Virus record (IMG/VR): IMGVR_UViG_3300045240_000072
Location: 1-50,210 of that record
Source of the DNA: a virus
Length of the DNA stretch: 50,210 nucleotides
Reading direction: 5' to 3' (one strand)
The position numbers and the translations under genes were made by a program. Below are positions 15,913-23,165 of the stretch, in pieces; the stretch's first letter is position 1; each line of letters starts with the position of its first letter. The notes below the pieces were generated by a model. That model was given only the letters and a program-made list of their open reading frames with translations. It was not told where the DNA came from and searched no databases.

Positions 15913-17319
15913 ATGAGCGAAATCTTCGTTCAAGGCTCGGCGCTGGGCAACCAGCTGCAGCAGTTCCTCATGTCCGATTATGTCGAGGCGGGAACCGAGC
16001 CGAGCTATCAGCTGTGCAAGATCATTTACGAATGGCACCCGCTTGGTCTCAAAATGGCGCAAAAGCCACTGCGTATCGCCATGAGCCAGGCGCGCGAGAT
16101 CGTCATCAAGAACGCACCAGGCGATGCGGTCAAAGAGGCGTTCCTGACCGAATGGACGGCCCTGGGCGCAGATGATCACATCTTGAATGTCGGCACACTG
16201 GCGCGCATCTACGGTATCGCCTCGTGCGCATATGGTGCGCCGGAAATCCCGACGAACGAGGATATCCCGCTGGCGAAGCTTCCCGGCTTACGGCTCTATT
16301 TCAATGATCTGGACCCGCTCAACACGTCCGGCTCGCTGGTCCTGAATCAAGATCCGAACTCGCCCGACTTCCAGAAACACGCCGCGATCACGGTAGCCGG
16401 CCAGCCATACGCCCGGTCGCGCTCGGTCACGATCATGAACGAGAAGCCGATCTACATCAGCTATACGTCGTCGGCGTTCGGGTTCTCCGGGCGGTCGGTC
16501 TACCAGCGTGCGCTATTCCCGCTCAAGTCATTCGTCCAGACGATGATCACGGATGACATGGTGACGAAAAAAGCCGGCGTCATTGTGGCTAAGATCAAAC
16601 AGGTCGGCTCGATCGTCAATAACCTGATGGCCGGCGCGCTGGGCATCAAGCGCGACATCATTCAGGAATCGGCGACGAACAACGTTATCAACATCGGCCC
16701 GGACGATTCGGTTGAAACGCTGGACATGCAGAACGCCGAAAAAGCGAACTACGCGCGCAAGAACATCCTTGAGAATATCGCGGCGGCCGACGATATGCCG
16801 GCGCGTATGCTGACCGAGGAAACGCTCGCGGAAGGGTTTGGCGAAGGGTCGGAGGATGCGAAGAAAGAGGCGCAGTACATCGACCGCATGCGCAAATGGC
16901 TCGCGCCGCTCTATTCGTTCTTTGAACCAATCGTGATGTACCGGGCGTGGAATCCGGAATTTTACAAGACGATGCAGGCGTTACACCCGGACATTTACGG
17001 CGGGGTAGAGTATTCCGTCGCCTTCACGTCCTGGGTCAATTCGTTTAAGGCGGAATGGCCGAACTTGCTCAAGGAGCCGGATAGTGAACTCGCGAAGGCC
17101 GAGAAGGTCAAGCTTGAGGGCATCGTCCAGTTGTTGCAAACGTTGCTCCCGTTGCTGGATCCGGAGAACAAGGCCCGGATGATTCAATGGGCGTGTGACA
17201 ATTGCAACGATATGAAATTGTTGTTTGGGGCGGCGCTGGAATTCGATATGGACGCGCTGATGGCGTACGTGCCGCCGGAGTCAGAGAAGCCCGATAATGG
17301 ATCGCCTGAAAAAGATTGA
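15913..17319 (+). CDS. Portal protein
   Basis: The 468-residue product lies just after the terminase, as usual for portals. Long helical segments, the region IIYEWHPLGLKMAQKPLRIA (about 37-56), and the DDMPARMLTEETLAEGFGEG stretch (about 294-313) match the DUF1073-type portal fold. The last third (PDIYGGVEYSVAFTSW onward) carries the C-terminal helical crown. It would form the dodecameric ring through which DNA is packaged and the neck attaches. The end overlaps a 57-residue ORF by 23 bases. Confidence 0.85.
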   Translation: MSEIFVQGSALGNQLQQFLMSDYVEAGTEPSYQLCKIIYEWHPLGLKMAQKPLRIAMSQAREIVIKNAPGDAVKEAFLTEWTALGADDHILNVGTLARIYGIASCAYGAPEIPTNEDIPLAKLPGLRLYFNDLDPLNTSGSLVLNQDPNSPDFQKHAAITVAGQPYARSRSVTIMNEKPIYISYTSSAFGFSGRSVYQRALFPLKSFVQTMITDDMVTKKAGVIVAKIKQVGSIVNNLMAGALGIKRDIIQESATNNVINIGPDDSVETLDMQNAEKANYARKNILENIAAADDMPARMLTEETLAEGFGEGSEDAKKEAQYIDRMRKWLAPLYSFFEPIVMYRAWNPEFYKTMQALHPDIYGGVEYSVAFTSWVNSFKAEWPNLLKEPDSELAKAEKVKLEGIVQLLQTLLPLLDPENKARMIQWACDNCNDMKLLFGAALEFDMDALMAYVPPESEKPDNGSPEKD

Positions 17320-17470
17320 ACACGCGCGGCAAACGCAACCTCTCGCCGAATTGCGGCGTAAATGGGAAAAGTCGCGCGGACGGCATTCTAACGCCCGTTG
17401 GTCGCAAGAGGCAGTCGATCTCGTGTATGCGGAGGGCCGAGAATTGATGAAAAATATTCGGCAAGAGTGA
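17297..17470 (+). CDS. Small basic protein, 57 residues
   Basis: A short ORF overlapping the end of the portal gene and, by one base (TGATG), the start of the MuF-like gene. The product is highly charged and basic: it begins MDRLKKIEHARQTQPLAELR and contains RRKWEKSRGRH. The neat junctions support it. No family was recognised. Confidence 0.65.
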   Translation: MDRLKKIEHARQTQPLAELRRKWEKSRGRHSNARWSQEAVDLVYAEGRELMKNIRQE

Positions 17471-18282
17471 TGAGTAATTTTTATACTCTCATCAACGAAG
17501 CAATCGCCGACATCGAAGCGCACGGCTACGACAGCCAATCGCGCATTGACCGCTGGATGGAGCGGATCGAGCAAGCGGCGCGCGCGGCCATGTTGCCCGA
17601 ATCGTCCGTTCGTAACGCCCTAGCGAATTCACTCACCGGCATATGGCGCCGCCAGGTTGAGCGCGGCATTGTGCTCAAGAACCACCCGGGCATCAGTCGT
17701 TTCAGCCTGGAGCACATCAAGCCGATGCTGCGCGCGGACCTTGACCGCCGCATCATGGCTTCGGCCCAGTTGATCAAATTGAACCGGCAGCAGAGCATCG
17801 CCAAGACGCTGCAACGGTTCAGCGGGTGGGCCACGTCGATACCGGCGGGCGGGTCGAAAGCGGTCGACAAGCCTGAGGTACGGGACGATCTCAAGAAAGC
17901 GTTGCGTTCCCTGCCGTATGAGGAACGGCGGGTCGCGATCGATCAGGGGCACAAGCTCGTGGCCACGATCAACGATATTCTGGCCGTCGAAGGCGGCGCG
18001 ATCGCAGCGGAATGGCATAGTAATTACCGACAGCCGGGGTATGACGCGCGGCCCGACCACAAGGAACGGGACGGCGGTGTGTACCTGATTCGCGGAAACT
18101 GGGCGAGCGCGCAAAGTCTCGTCAAGCCCGGACCGGCCGGATGGTCGGACGTGATTACACAGCCGGCAGAGGAACCGTTTTGTCGGTGCCAGTTCGATTA
18201 TATCTACTCATTGCGCCGGTTGCCCGAGGGCATGCTCACGGCGAAGGGTCGGGCGGCGTTGGTGCCGAAGCAGGCGGCTTAA
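17470..18282 (+). CDS. MuF-like head morphogenesis protein
   Basis: The 270-residue product follows the portal, where SPP1 gp7/Mu F-type minor head proteins usually lie. The N-terminal 60% is helical. The C-terminal part has the family signature: YDARPDHKERDGGVYLIRG (about 197-215) and EEPFCRCQFDYIYSL (about 237-251), including the conserved Cys pair. ATG 17470 is fixed by the TGATG overlap. Such proteins are packaged in the head and help assembly or ejection. Its stop overlaps that of the convergent accessory operon (shared TTAA). Confidence 0.8.
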   Translation: MSNFYTLINEAIADIEAHGYDSQSRIDRWMERIEQAARAAMLPESSVRNALANSLTGIWRRQVERGIVLKNHPGISRFSLEHIKPMLRADLDRRIMASAQLIKLNRQQSIAKTLQRFSGWATSIPAGGSKAVDKPEVRDDLKKALRSLPYEERRVAIDQGHKLVATINDILAVEGGAIAAEWHSNYRQPGYDARPDHKERDGGVYLIRGNWASAQSLVKPGPAGWSDVITQPAEEPFCRCQFDYIYSLRRLPEGMLTAKGRAALVPKQAA

Positions 18283-18470
18283 TCCGAGTAGATCGGGTTT
18301 TCTCGTTCGACGTCGTCAGCTTCGACCAGCAAGCATGAAGCGGGGTCGGATTGTTTCGAAATGAATACGCGGCAAGGGGCGTGAAGCATCGGCCATCCGG
18401 TAATGCGGCGGTATTTGCCTGATTTGCGCATTCGAACGTATACGTGGTATAGACGCGTGTTCTCGTTCAC
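18279..18470 (-). CDS. Accessory protein, 63 residues
   Basis: The last gene of the accessory operon from promoter copy 2. It begins MNENTRLYHVYVRMRKSGKY and looks like a small mixed alpha/beta protein (PCRVFISKQSDPASCLLVEADDVE). It overlaps the next gene upstream by four bases and shares TTAA with the convergent MuF-like stop. Function unknown. Confidence 0.7.
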   Translation of the reverse strand: MNENTRLYHVYVRMRKSGKYRRITGWPMLHAPCRVFISKQSDPASCLLVEADDVERENPIYSD

Positions 18471-18709
18471 AATTCATTCTCCAAATACCGTCCCACAAAT
18501 TCCGTCTGAACCGCACGCGGTGCTTGGTGTACCGTCGTCACGGTATCGTCCAATATCGCGAACAGCTCGTCTGACAGGGCTTGATGGCCTTGCGCCTGCA
18601 GCACGCCCGACAGCCGTGCAATGAACGACCGGGCGCGCGCGTTGGCGTCTCCGTCCGTGCGGGTCGTCTGCTTCACAAGGTCGGCGATGATTCTGGTATA
18701 ACGCGGCAT
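18467..18709 (-). CDS. Accessory helical protein, 80 residues
   Basis: The product begins MPRYTRIIADLVKQTTRTDG and is mostly helical, with SFIARLSGVLQAQGHQALSD near the centre. It overlaps the upstream gene by 37 bases, more than is usual here, so one of the two starts may be further downstream. No family was recognised. Confidence 0.65.
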   Translation of the reverse strand: MPRYTRIIADLVKQTTRTDGDANARARSFIARLSGVLQAQGHQALSDELFAILDDTVTTVHQAPRAVQTEFVGRYLENEL

Positions 18710-18885
18710 GGCAGTTCCCCAGTCGGCAAAGTTTCGGAAAGTTTCCCATCGAGAAACACTTTTGTATTGCGCAAGCCCATCAGGTAGAAGGGCTTGCCGG
18801 GATTGAGCTTTGACAGCGCGATCAGGTGGCGTTCCTGACGGTGCGCCTTGCCGGCTATCCGGGGCATCATGGCGAAGTGGGTCAT
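18673..18885 (-). CDS. Accessory protein, 70 residues
   Basis: It begins MTHFAMMPRIAGKAHRQERH and includes LSKLNPGKPFYLMGLRNTKV. The ATG overlaps the previous stop as ATGA. Small and basic at the N-terminus. No family was recognised. Confidence 0.6.
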   Translation of the reverse strand: MTHFAMMPRIAGKAHRQERHLIALSKLNPGKPFYLMGLRNTKVFLDGKLSETLPTGELPCRVIPESSPTL

Positions 18886-19109
18886 TTCATCGCCTCAATC
18901 ATCCGGTCCAGCGTTGCGAGTTGGCGTTCCATCCGCTCGATTCGGCGCGCAACGCTCAGGCGCTCCATCTCGACTTCGCGGATATCGCCCGTTGCGGTCA
19001 ACAGCGTCACGTCCTCAAACAGCAGGAAAACGGTGTCCGGGCCGCGCCGTTGAACCGTAATGGCGGCCTTGTCCTCGGCGTGGCGCATGATGGTGTTGGC
19101 AGAGATCAT
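18882..19109 (-). CDS. Accessory coiled-coil protein, 75 residues
   Basis: ATG 19109 overlaps the lipoprotein stop (ATGA). The protein begins MISANTIMRHAEDKAAITVQ, has a beta-like LLFEDVTLLTATGDI centre and ends in a heptad helix (VEMERLSVARRIERMERQLA). The longer in-frame reading from 19382 is a shadow of the lipoprotein gene. It may dimerise. Function unknown. Confidence 0.65.
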   Translation of the reverse strand: MISANTIMRHAEDKAAITVQRRGPDTVFLLFEDVTLLTATGDIREVEMERLSVARRIERMERQLATLDRMIEAMK

Positions 19110-19423
19110 TGTCCGACTATCGTATCGTGGAATGGGGTAGCGCGCATGTCGGGTGCAGCCACGATCGGCAGATTGCCGGGCAGCGTCCAGTACGGTTCCG
19201 CCTGACAGACTTTGCCGCACAGCACATTGAACCCGAGCTCGATCCGGTCGGACAGCTCGACCGTGCGGGCGATTCGGGCGTCCGCTTCGGCATCTTCGGC
19301 AGCGTTCCGCGCTTCCAGGCGGGCGATAGCGGCCCGGTATTTCGAGTCGTCCGGCTCGGCGGGTTTCGGGGCGCTGGCGCAAGCGGCCAGGGTGAGGACG
19401 AGTAACAGCGGTGCGTATTTCAT
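19106..19423 (-). CDS. Accessory lipoprotein
   Basis: The 105-residue product has a clear lipoprotein signal: MKYAPLLLVLTLAACASAPK, with the LAAC lipobox placing the lipidated Cys at residue 15. A Pro/charged linker and an Ala/Glu/Arg-rich helix (about 28-58) follow, then a C-terminal part with two more cysteines (LCGKVC). It would sit in the inner or outer membrane. Its place in the accessory operon, away from the lysis genes, argues against a simple spanin and for a host-surface or exclusion role. Confidence 0.8.
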   Translation of the reverse strand: MKYAPLLLVLTLAACASAPKPAEPDDSKYRAAIARLEARNAAEDAEADARIARTVELSDRIELGFNVLCGKVCQAEPYWTLPGNLPIVAAPDMRATPFHDTIVGQ

Positions 19424-19465
19424 GGTTGGATCTCCTGCCCCAGTGGCCCGAGGCGCGGCGTTGAA

Positions 19466-19669
19466 TTAGGCGCGTTCCAGATAAACAGCGGCGCGCTTAT
19501 CGCCGTTCGCATAATCGTATTCGTAAAACTGAACGAGGTTAGCGAAAACCGGCGAAACGGCTTTAAACTCGCCCGTCTTTTGCCAATGGTCGGTATCGAA
19601 AAGGAAACATCAGATTTCGCCAGTCGTTACGTCTTTGCACTGAACAGTGTAGTTAGTCAAGCAAGCCAT
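19466..19669 (-). pseudogene. Accessory paralogue broken by in-frame TGA
   Basis: This reading frame closely matches the intact 67-residue gene at 49262-49465; the last 45 bases of the two are identical. Codon 20 (19610-19612) is TGA where the intact copy has GGC. The frame is otherwise open on both sides and keeps the same length (68 codons). As TGA is a normal stop elsewhere here, the copy is probably a recent nonsense allele. Readthrough or a sequencing error remains possible. Confidence 0.8.
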
Positions 19670-19702
19670 TTTCGTGATCTCGTTGTGTTAGTAGGAGTCA
19701 TC

Positions 19703-19731
19703 ACTTTAGTTGAATAATTCAACCAAGTCAA
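19703..19731 (-). promoter_or_regulatory. Accessory promoter-operator copy 2
   Basis: The minus strand reads TTGACT (19726-19731), 17 bases, TAAAGT (19703-19708), with the 15-bp palindrome at 19709-19723. It heads the broken paralogue and, downstream, the lipoprotein operon ending at 18279. The -35 overlaps the stop codon of the 34-residue ORF upstream. Confidence 0.85.
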
Positions 19732-19832
19732 GCGATACTCACCTCTAAATGCCGCTCGGCCCGTTCTCGCGTCCCAAATAGGTCGTGCGAATGCAGCGGG
19801 TTGGCTTTCTCGACCAATTTCCACAGGGTCAG
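19728..19832 (-). CDS. Possible 34-residue ORF or gene remnant (non-ATG start)
   Basis: In the gap after the Cys-rich accessory gene a frame opens with a CTG overlapping the upstream stop (CTGA) and runs to a TGA inside the -35 of promoter copy 2. The product (TLWKLVEKANPLHSHDLFGT, then RERAERHLEV) reads like a small phage protein whose relatives are longer, so it may be a truncated remnant. A TTG five codons on is another possible start. Confidence 0.4.
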   Translation of the reverse strand: MTLWKLVEKANPLHSHDLFGTRERAERHLEVSIA

Positions 19833-20212
19833 GCGCGGAGCAAGCGAACGTTATGCCGTGCGGCGATTTCGACGCTTTTCGCATCCGAGGCCAAATATTC
19901 GGCATGTACCAACTTTTTAAATTCAAGGCCGACCAAGCCCGTACGACGTGCGGCGGTGAGGGCAACTTCATACGCGAGGTATTCAGGTGATTTTCTGAAC
20001 TCGGACAGGGCCGCGTCCATTCGGGTTTCGTATGCTCGGTCGATTGCCTTTTTAACGGCCGGAGCGGTCATGCCGGTATGGCGAGTGGCGCATACGCTAC
20101 CGTAATGAAAGATTTCGCCTTCAACTTCAACCGTAACGGTATGTTTCAATCCAGTTTTGCCGCAGCAGTCGCAGGCGTTAACAGAATCGTCAGTACCGAG
20201 GATTTTAAACAT
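19829..20212 (-). CDS. Accessory Cys-rich (zinc-binding) protein
   Basis: A 127-residue protein. CDCCGKTGLK near residues 15-24 and a later C/H pair (YGSVCATRHTG, about 37-47) look like a zinc ribbon at the N-terminus. The rest is helical (VKKAIDRAYETRMDAALSEF and on). ATG 20212 is chosen because GGAG is 9 bases upstream; the in-frame ATG at 20218 would be only 3 bases from it. The leader between promoter and start is nearly identical to that of the gene at 49262-49465. A DNA- or RNA-binding role is plausible. Confidence 0.75.
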   Translation of the reverse strand: MFKILGTDDSVNACDCCGKTGLKHTVTVEVEGEIFHYGSVCATRHTGMTAPAVKKAIDRAYETRMDAALSEFRKSPEYLAYEVALTAARRTGLVGLEFKKLVHAEYLASDAKSVEIAARHNVRLLRA

Positions 20213-20245
20213 TTTCATTTACTCCGTTGCGTTGTCGATGTCCGT

Positions 20246-20274
20246 ACTTTAGTTGAATAATTCAACCAAGTCAA
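20246..20274 (-). promoter_or_regulatory. Accessory promoter-operator copy 3
   Basis: The minus strand reads TTGACT (20269-20274), 17 bases, TAAAGT (20246-20251), with the 15-bp palindrome at 20252-20266. The downstream leader, including GGAG, is shared with copy 4. Confidence 0.85.
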
Positions 20275-20305
20275 GCGTTATTTCGCGTGGTATGATTCCG
20301 ACACT

Positions 20306-22099
20306 ATGCCGACAACATCCGAAGCCCAACACCGCGCCATGGAAGCCGCAGTACACGGCAAATCGACGCTTGGCATCCCGGAAAAGGTCGGCAAGGAATT
20401 CGTAGCGGCCGATAGTGAACAAAATTCCCCGGATGGCGCAGGCATCGCGCTATTGTCCGCCGGGCGCGTGCTCCTGCTGAAGCGTGGCAACGGCGGCGAT
20501 TACCCCGGCCATTGGTGCTTCCCCGGCGGTCACGTCCACATCGACGAGCCGTTCGAAGATGCCGCACGCCGCGAAACGCTCGAAGAAACCGGGTTCGCCG
20601 TCATTGGCGCAATTCGCCAGATCGCCACATCGAGCGCGGGCGAGACGATTTTCACGACTTACGCCCGCAACGTGTCGCCATTCGAGCCGATTCTATCCGA
20701 CGAGCATACTGAGGCGAAATGGGCCAAGCCTGACGAGTTGCCCGAACCGATGCACCCCGGCGCGCTCCTGACGCTGCAATCGGGTGCCCTCGACCGGATC
20801 GACCCGGCCAAGCTGAACGAACTGGAAATTGCCCGACTGATGGCGGCCGGCGAGCTGGACAGCCCACAGCGAGTATTCAACATGTCGCTGTTCGCGATCC
20901 GGATCACCGGAACCGGCACGGCGTACCGTTCGCGTGATAAGCAATTCACGTTTCGGCCGCCCGAACACTACCTCAATGACGAGTTCTTGGCGCGCTGTAA
21001 CGGCCTGCCGGTAATTTACGAGCATCCGGAGAAAGCTACATTGGATAGCGAGGAATACGCAGATCGGTCGATCGGCTCGATCCTGTTGCCGTATATCCAG
21101 GGCGATGAAGTATGGGGCATCGCTAAAGTATTCGATGACAATGCAGTCGAGGAAATGAGCGACCCGGATAAAAAAATGTCCACGTCGCCTACTGTTTGGT
21201 TTCGCAATTTGGAAGATAACGTTATAATTGAACTTGACAACGGTAAGCCGATACTGATAGAAGGTATTCCTAGCATCCTCGACCATGTGGCTATTTGCCC
21301 GTATGGCGTGTGGGATAAAGGCGGCGAGCCTACCGGCGTATTGAACAATTCACTTGGAGTAGCGGACATGGCAATGACCGAAGACGAAATGAAATCGAAG
21401 ATGGACGCTTTCGAGGCGAAAGCTAAGGCCGATGCTGCCGAGTACGAAAAAAAGATTGCCGACATGCAAGCCAAGATGGATGCGATGATGCCGCCCGTCG
21501 CCGCGGCTGCAGATTCGGAAGAGGAAAAGAAGGCTAAGGCGGACGCTGAAGCAAAAGCGAAAGCTGACGCGGAAGAGGCCGAAGCCAAAAAGAAGGCGGA
21601 CGCCGAGGAAGAGGAAAAGAAGGCCAAGGCCGACGCAGCCGTCCGCGCCTTGACTCAAGAAGTCGCTACCATGCGCGCCAGTTTGAACCTGACCGACGCT
21701 GACCGCGCCAAGATCGCCGACGCTCAAATGAAGGGCGATTCATTGGCCCGCGCATTCGGCGATAGTGCCCCGGCTCCTACGCTTGGCGAATCCTGCCTCG
21801 CGTATCGTCGTCGCCTAGTTGGTAAGTTCAAGGAACATTCTCCCGCCTGGAAGTCGGTCGACATGGCCGCGATCAGCGATGCCGCGCTCGATGTGGTGGA
21901 ACAGCAGGTATTCGCCGATGCGCAAGCCGCGTCCCGCAACCCCGCGACCGTTACGGGCGGCCTGCGTGAAATCAAACGCACCGGACCGGGCGGCCATCAA
22001 ATCAGCGATTTCGTCGGCTCGATCAGCGAATTTACCCGGATGCACAAGCCGCCAGTTCGCGGGTTTGGTGCGATCCGTAAGGGCGTTGTACAGAACTAG
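20306..22099 (+). CDS. Nudix hydrolase / prohead protease / scaffold fusion
   Basis: A 597-residue three-part protein. Residues 44-150 are a Nudix domain with the box at 74-97 (GGHVHID, then REtLEETGF). Residues about 190-345 resemble the DUF2213 prohead protease: YEHP (H240), MSTSP (S292 or S294) and LDHVAICPYGVW (H327) are likely catalytic residues. Residues about 355-455 are a Lys/Glu/Ala coiled coil, fitting a scaffold, followed by a C-terminal domain. It precedes the capsid genes. The protease would mature the prohead and remove the scaffold. The Nudix part could hydrolyse a nucleotide derivative or serve only as a structural unit. Confidence 0.85.
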   Translation: MPTTSEAQHRAMEAAVHGKSTLGIPEKVGKEFVAADSEQNSPDGAGIALLSAGRVLLLKRGNGGDYPGHWCFPGGHVHIDEPFEDAARRETLEETGFAVIGAIRQIATSSAGETIFTTYARNVSPFEPILSDEHTEAKWAKPDELPEPMHPGALLTLQSGALDRIDPAKLNELEIARLMAAGELDSPQRVFNMSLFAIRITGTGTAYRSRDKQFTFRPPEHYLNDEFLARCNGLPVIYEHPEKATLDSEEYADRSIGSILLPYIQGDEVWGIAKVFDDNAVEEMSDPDKKMSTSPTVWFRNLEDNVIIELDNGKPILIEGIPSILDHVAICPYGVWDKGGEPTGVLNNSLGVADMAMTEDEMKSKMDAFEAKAKADAAEYEKKIADMQAKMDAMMPPVAAAADSEEEKKAKADAEAKAKADAEEAEAKKKADAEEEEKKAKADAAVRALTQEVATMRASLNLTDADRAKIADAQMKGDSLARAFGDSAPAPTLGESCLAYRRRLVGKFKEHSPAWKSVDMAAISDAALDVVEQQVFADAQAASRNPATVTGGLREIKRTGPGGHQISDFVGSISEFTRMHKPPVRGFGAIRKGVVQN

Positions 22100-22100
22100 G

Positions 22101-22166
22101 CTGCCCCCTCAACAGCCCGTATTGGGTGGGGCAGTAGTCGCGGGGTCCCTGGCGCGCATCCAGGGA
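22101..22166. promoter_or_regulatory. Two stem-loops between protease and virion gene
   Basis: CTGCCCC (22101-22107) pairs with GGGGCAG (22128-22134), with an inner CCC/GGG. TCCCTGG (22146-22152) pairs with CCAGGGA (22160-22166). No T-run follows, so they are not classic terminators. They may protect or process the abundant capsid mRNA. Confidence 0.5.
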
Positions 22167-22186
22167 AAACCGAATTCATAACCTAA

Positions 22187-22205
22187 CGCCGTGATGGCGC
22201 TGGAG
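22187..22205 (+). promoter_or_regulatory. Hairpin/SD leader element, copy 1
   Basis: CGCC (22187-22190), loop GTGAT and GGCG (22196-22199) form a short hairpin. GGAG (22202-22205) follows at once and lies 8 bases before the ATG. The same element precedes the capsid gene and the gene at 27154. Confidence 0.6.
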
Positions 22206-22213
22206 AACGCAAG

Positions 22214-23098
22214 ATGGCCACACCAAATATCGCAATCAACCCGATGCAGACGACCAACGCGGCCGGCCTGTTCGGTATCCAGTCCGACGGCTTTACGCAG
22301 GGTGTCGCGCATGACGATCCGGCGGTACGGTTCCAGCTCGCGGGCGGTTATCTCGCCACGACGGAAACCCTGCCGATGTGGGGCGGTGTGGCGATCAGCG
22401 AAACGCTCCCGCTCGTTACGTCCAATGGCAACCTCGGCAACTCGATCACCCGTGCCGCGAACAACGCCGGTATCACGGGTTTCTCGGTGTTCAATCAGTC
22501 GCACAATGCGATTAATACGCCGCAAAGCCCTGTCCCGCTCTTGTCGGGCAATATGACAGTGAACTTCTACCGCCTGGGTAGCCTGGCGCGTATCCCCCTC
22601 GCCGCTGATCCGTCGCTCGTCGCCTCATTGGCGTCGGGCCTGATCAATCAACAGGTAAGTTGGGATTTCAACAACCAACGTCTGCAACCGTACGATGCGG
22701 CGACTTCGACTTATGCGGTTACGTCGATGACGTCCACTTACGCGAACGGCGTGTATACCATCGTCGTCGTGATGGCCGTGGCCTCGTTGGTCGGCGCCGT
22801 TGGCGACACGATCAATATCAGCGGTGTGACCGGTACCGGTGCGGCGCTGGTCAATGGCGATCAGACTGTAACGGCTTTCACCGACAATCAGCATTTCACG
22901 TTCCAAGTTACCGCGGGCGTTGGCGCGATCGCCACGGGTGCACTGAGTGGTACGATCGTGTTGAATGCCGGCACTGGCGCGCTCGCTTGCAAGATTCTGC
23001 AACTGGGCCAAGCCAACAGCCGTATCGTCAGCTACAATAGCGTGACGCAGCAAGCGACCTGGGTCAATAACGGGTCGTGCATCTTGGTACAGATTTAA
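22214..23098 (+). CDS. Virion protein before the capsid gene (likely decoration protein)
   Basis: The 294-residue product begins MATPNIAINPMQTTNAAGLF and its first 150 residues form one beta-rich domain. Residues about 165-260 hold an inserted module (VGDTINISGVTGTG ... NQHFTFQVTAG) related to modules in three other virion proteins here. The gene lies between the protease/scaffold and the capsid gene and shares the capsid gene's hairpin/SD leader, so it is probably highly expressed. A capsid decoration or stabilising role is inferred from position. Confidence 0.7.
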   Translation: MATPNIAINPMQTTNAAGLFGIQSDGFTQGVAHDDPAVRFQLAGGYLATTETLPMWGGVAISETLPLVTSNGNLGNSITRAANNAGITGFSVFNQSHNAINTPQSPVPLLSGNMTVNFYRLGSLARIPLAADPSLVASLASGLINQQVSWDFNNQRLQPYDAATSTYAVTSMTSTYANGVYTIVVVMAVASLVGAVGDTINISGVTGTGAALVNGDQTVTAFTDNQHFTFQVTAGVGAIATGALSGTIVLNAGTGALACKILQLGQANSRIVSYNSVTQQATWVNNGSCILVQI

Positions 23099-23104
23099 CG
23101 CGCA

Positions 23105-23116
23105 TCGTCGCGAGAC
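23105..23116. promoter_or_regulatory. Small GNRA hairpin between virion genes
   Basis: CGTC, GCGA, GACG at 23105-23116 forms a perfect 4-bp stem with a GNRA-type loop, just after the stop of the decoration-like gene. It may be an mRNA stability element. Confidence 0.4.
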
Positions 23117-23138
23117 GCCCGCACTTGTTTTAACTTAA

Positions 23139-23157
23139 CGCCGTGATGGCGCTGGAG
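23139..23157 (+). promoter_or_regulatory. Hairpin/SD leader element, copy 2
   Basis: CGCC (23139-23142), GTGAT, GGCG (23148-23151), then GGAG (23154-23157) 8 bases before the capsid ATG. Sequence and spacing match copy 1. Confidence 0.6.
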
Positions 23158-23165
23158 ATCGAAAA

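Noticed and set aside
19610-19612. TGA as selenocysteine or reassigned codon
   Set aside because: TGA is used as a normal stop in many coupled genes here, and the intact copy has a Gly codon at this place.
19657-19971. A 104-residue minus-strand ORF and similar N-terminal extensions containing TWLNYSTKV
   Set aside because: They translate the promoter-operator sequence itself, which is upstream of the transcription start.
22101-22166. Rho-independent terminator before the decoration-like gene
   Set aside because: The stem-loops are good but no T-run follows either of them.
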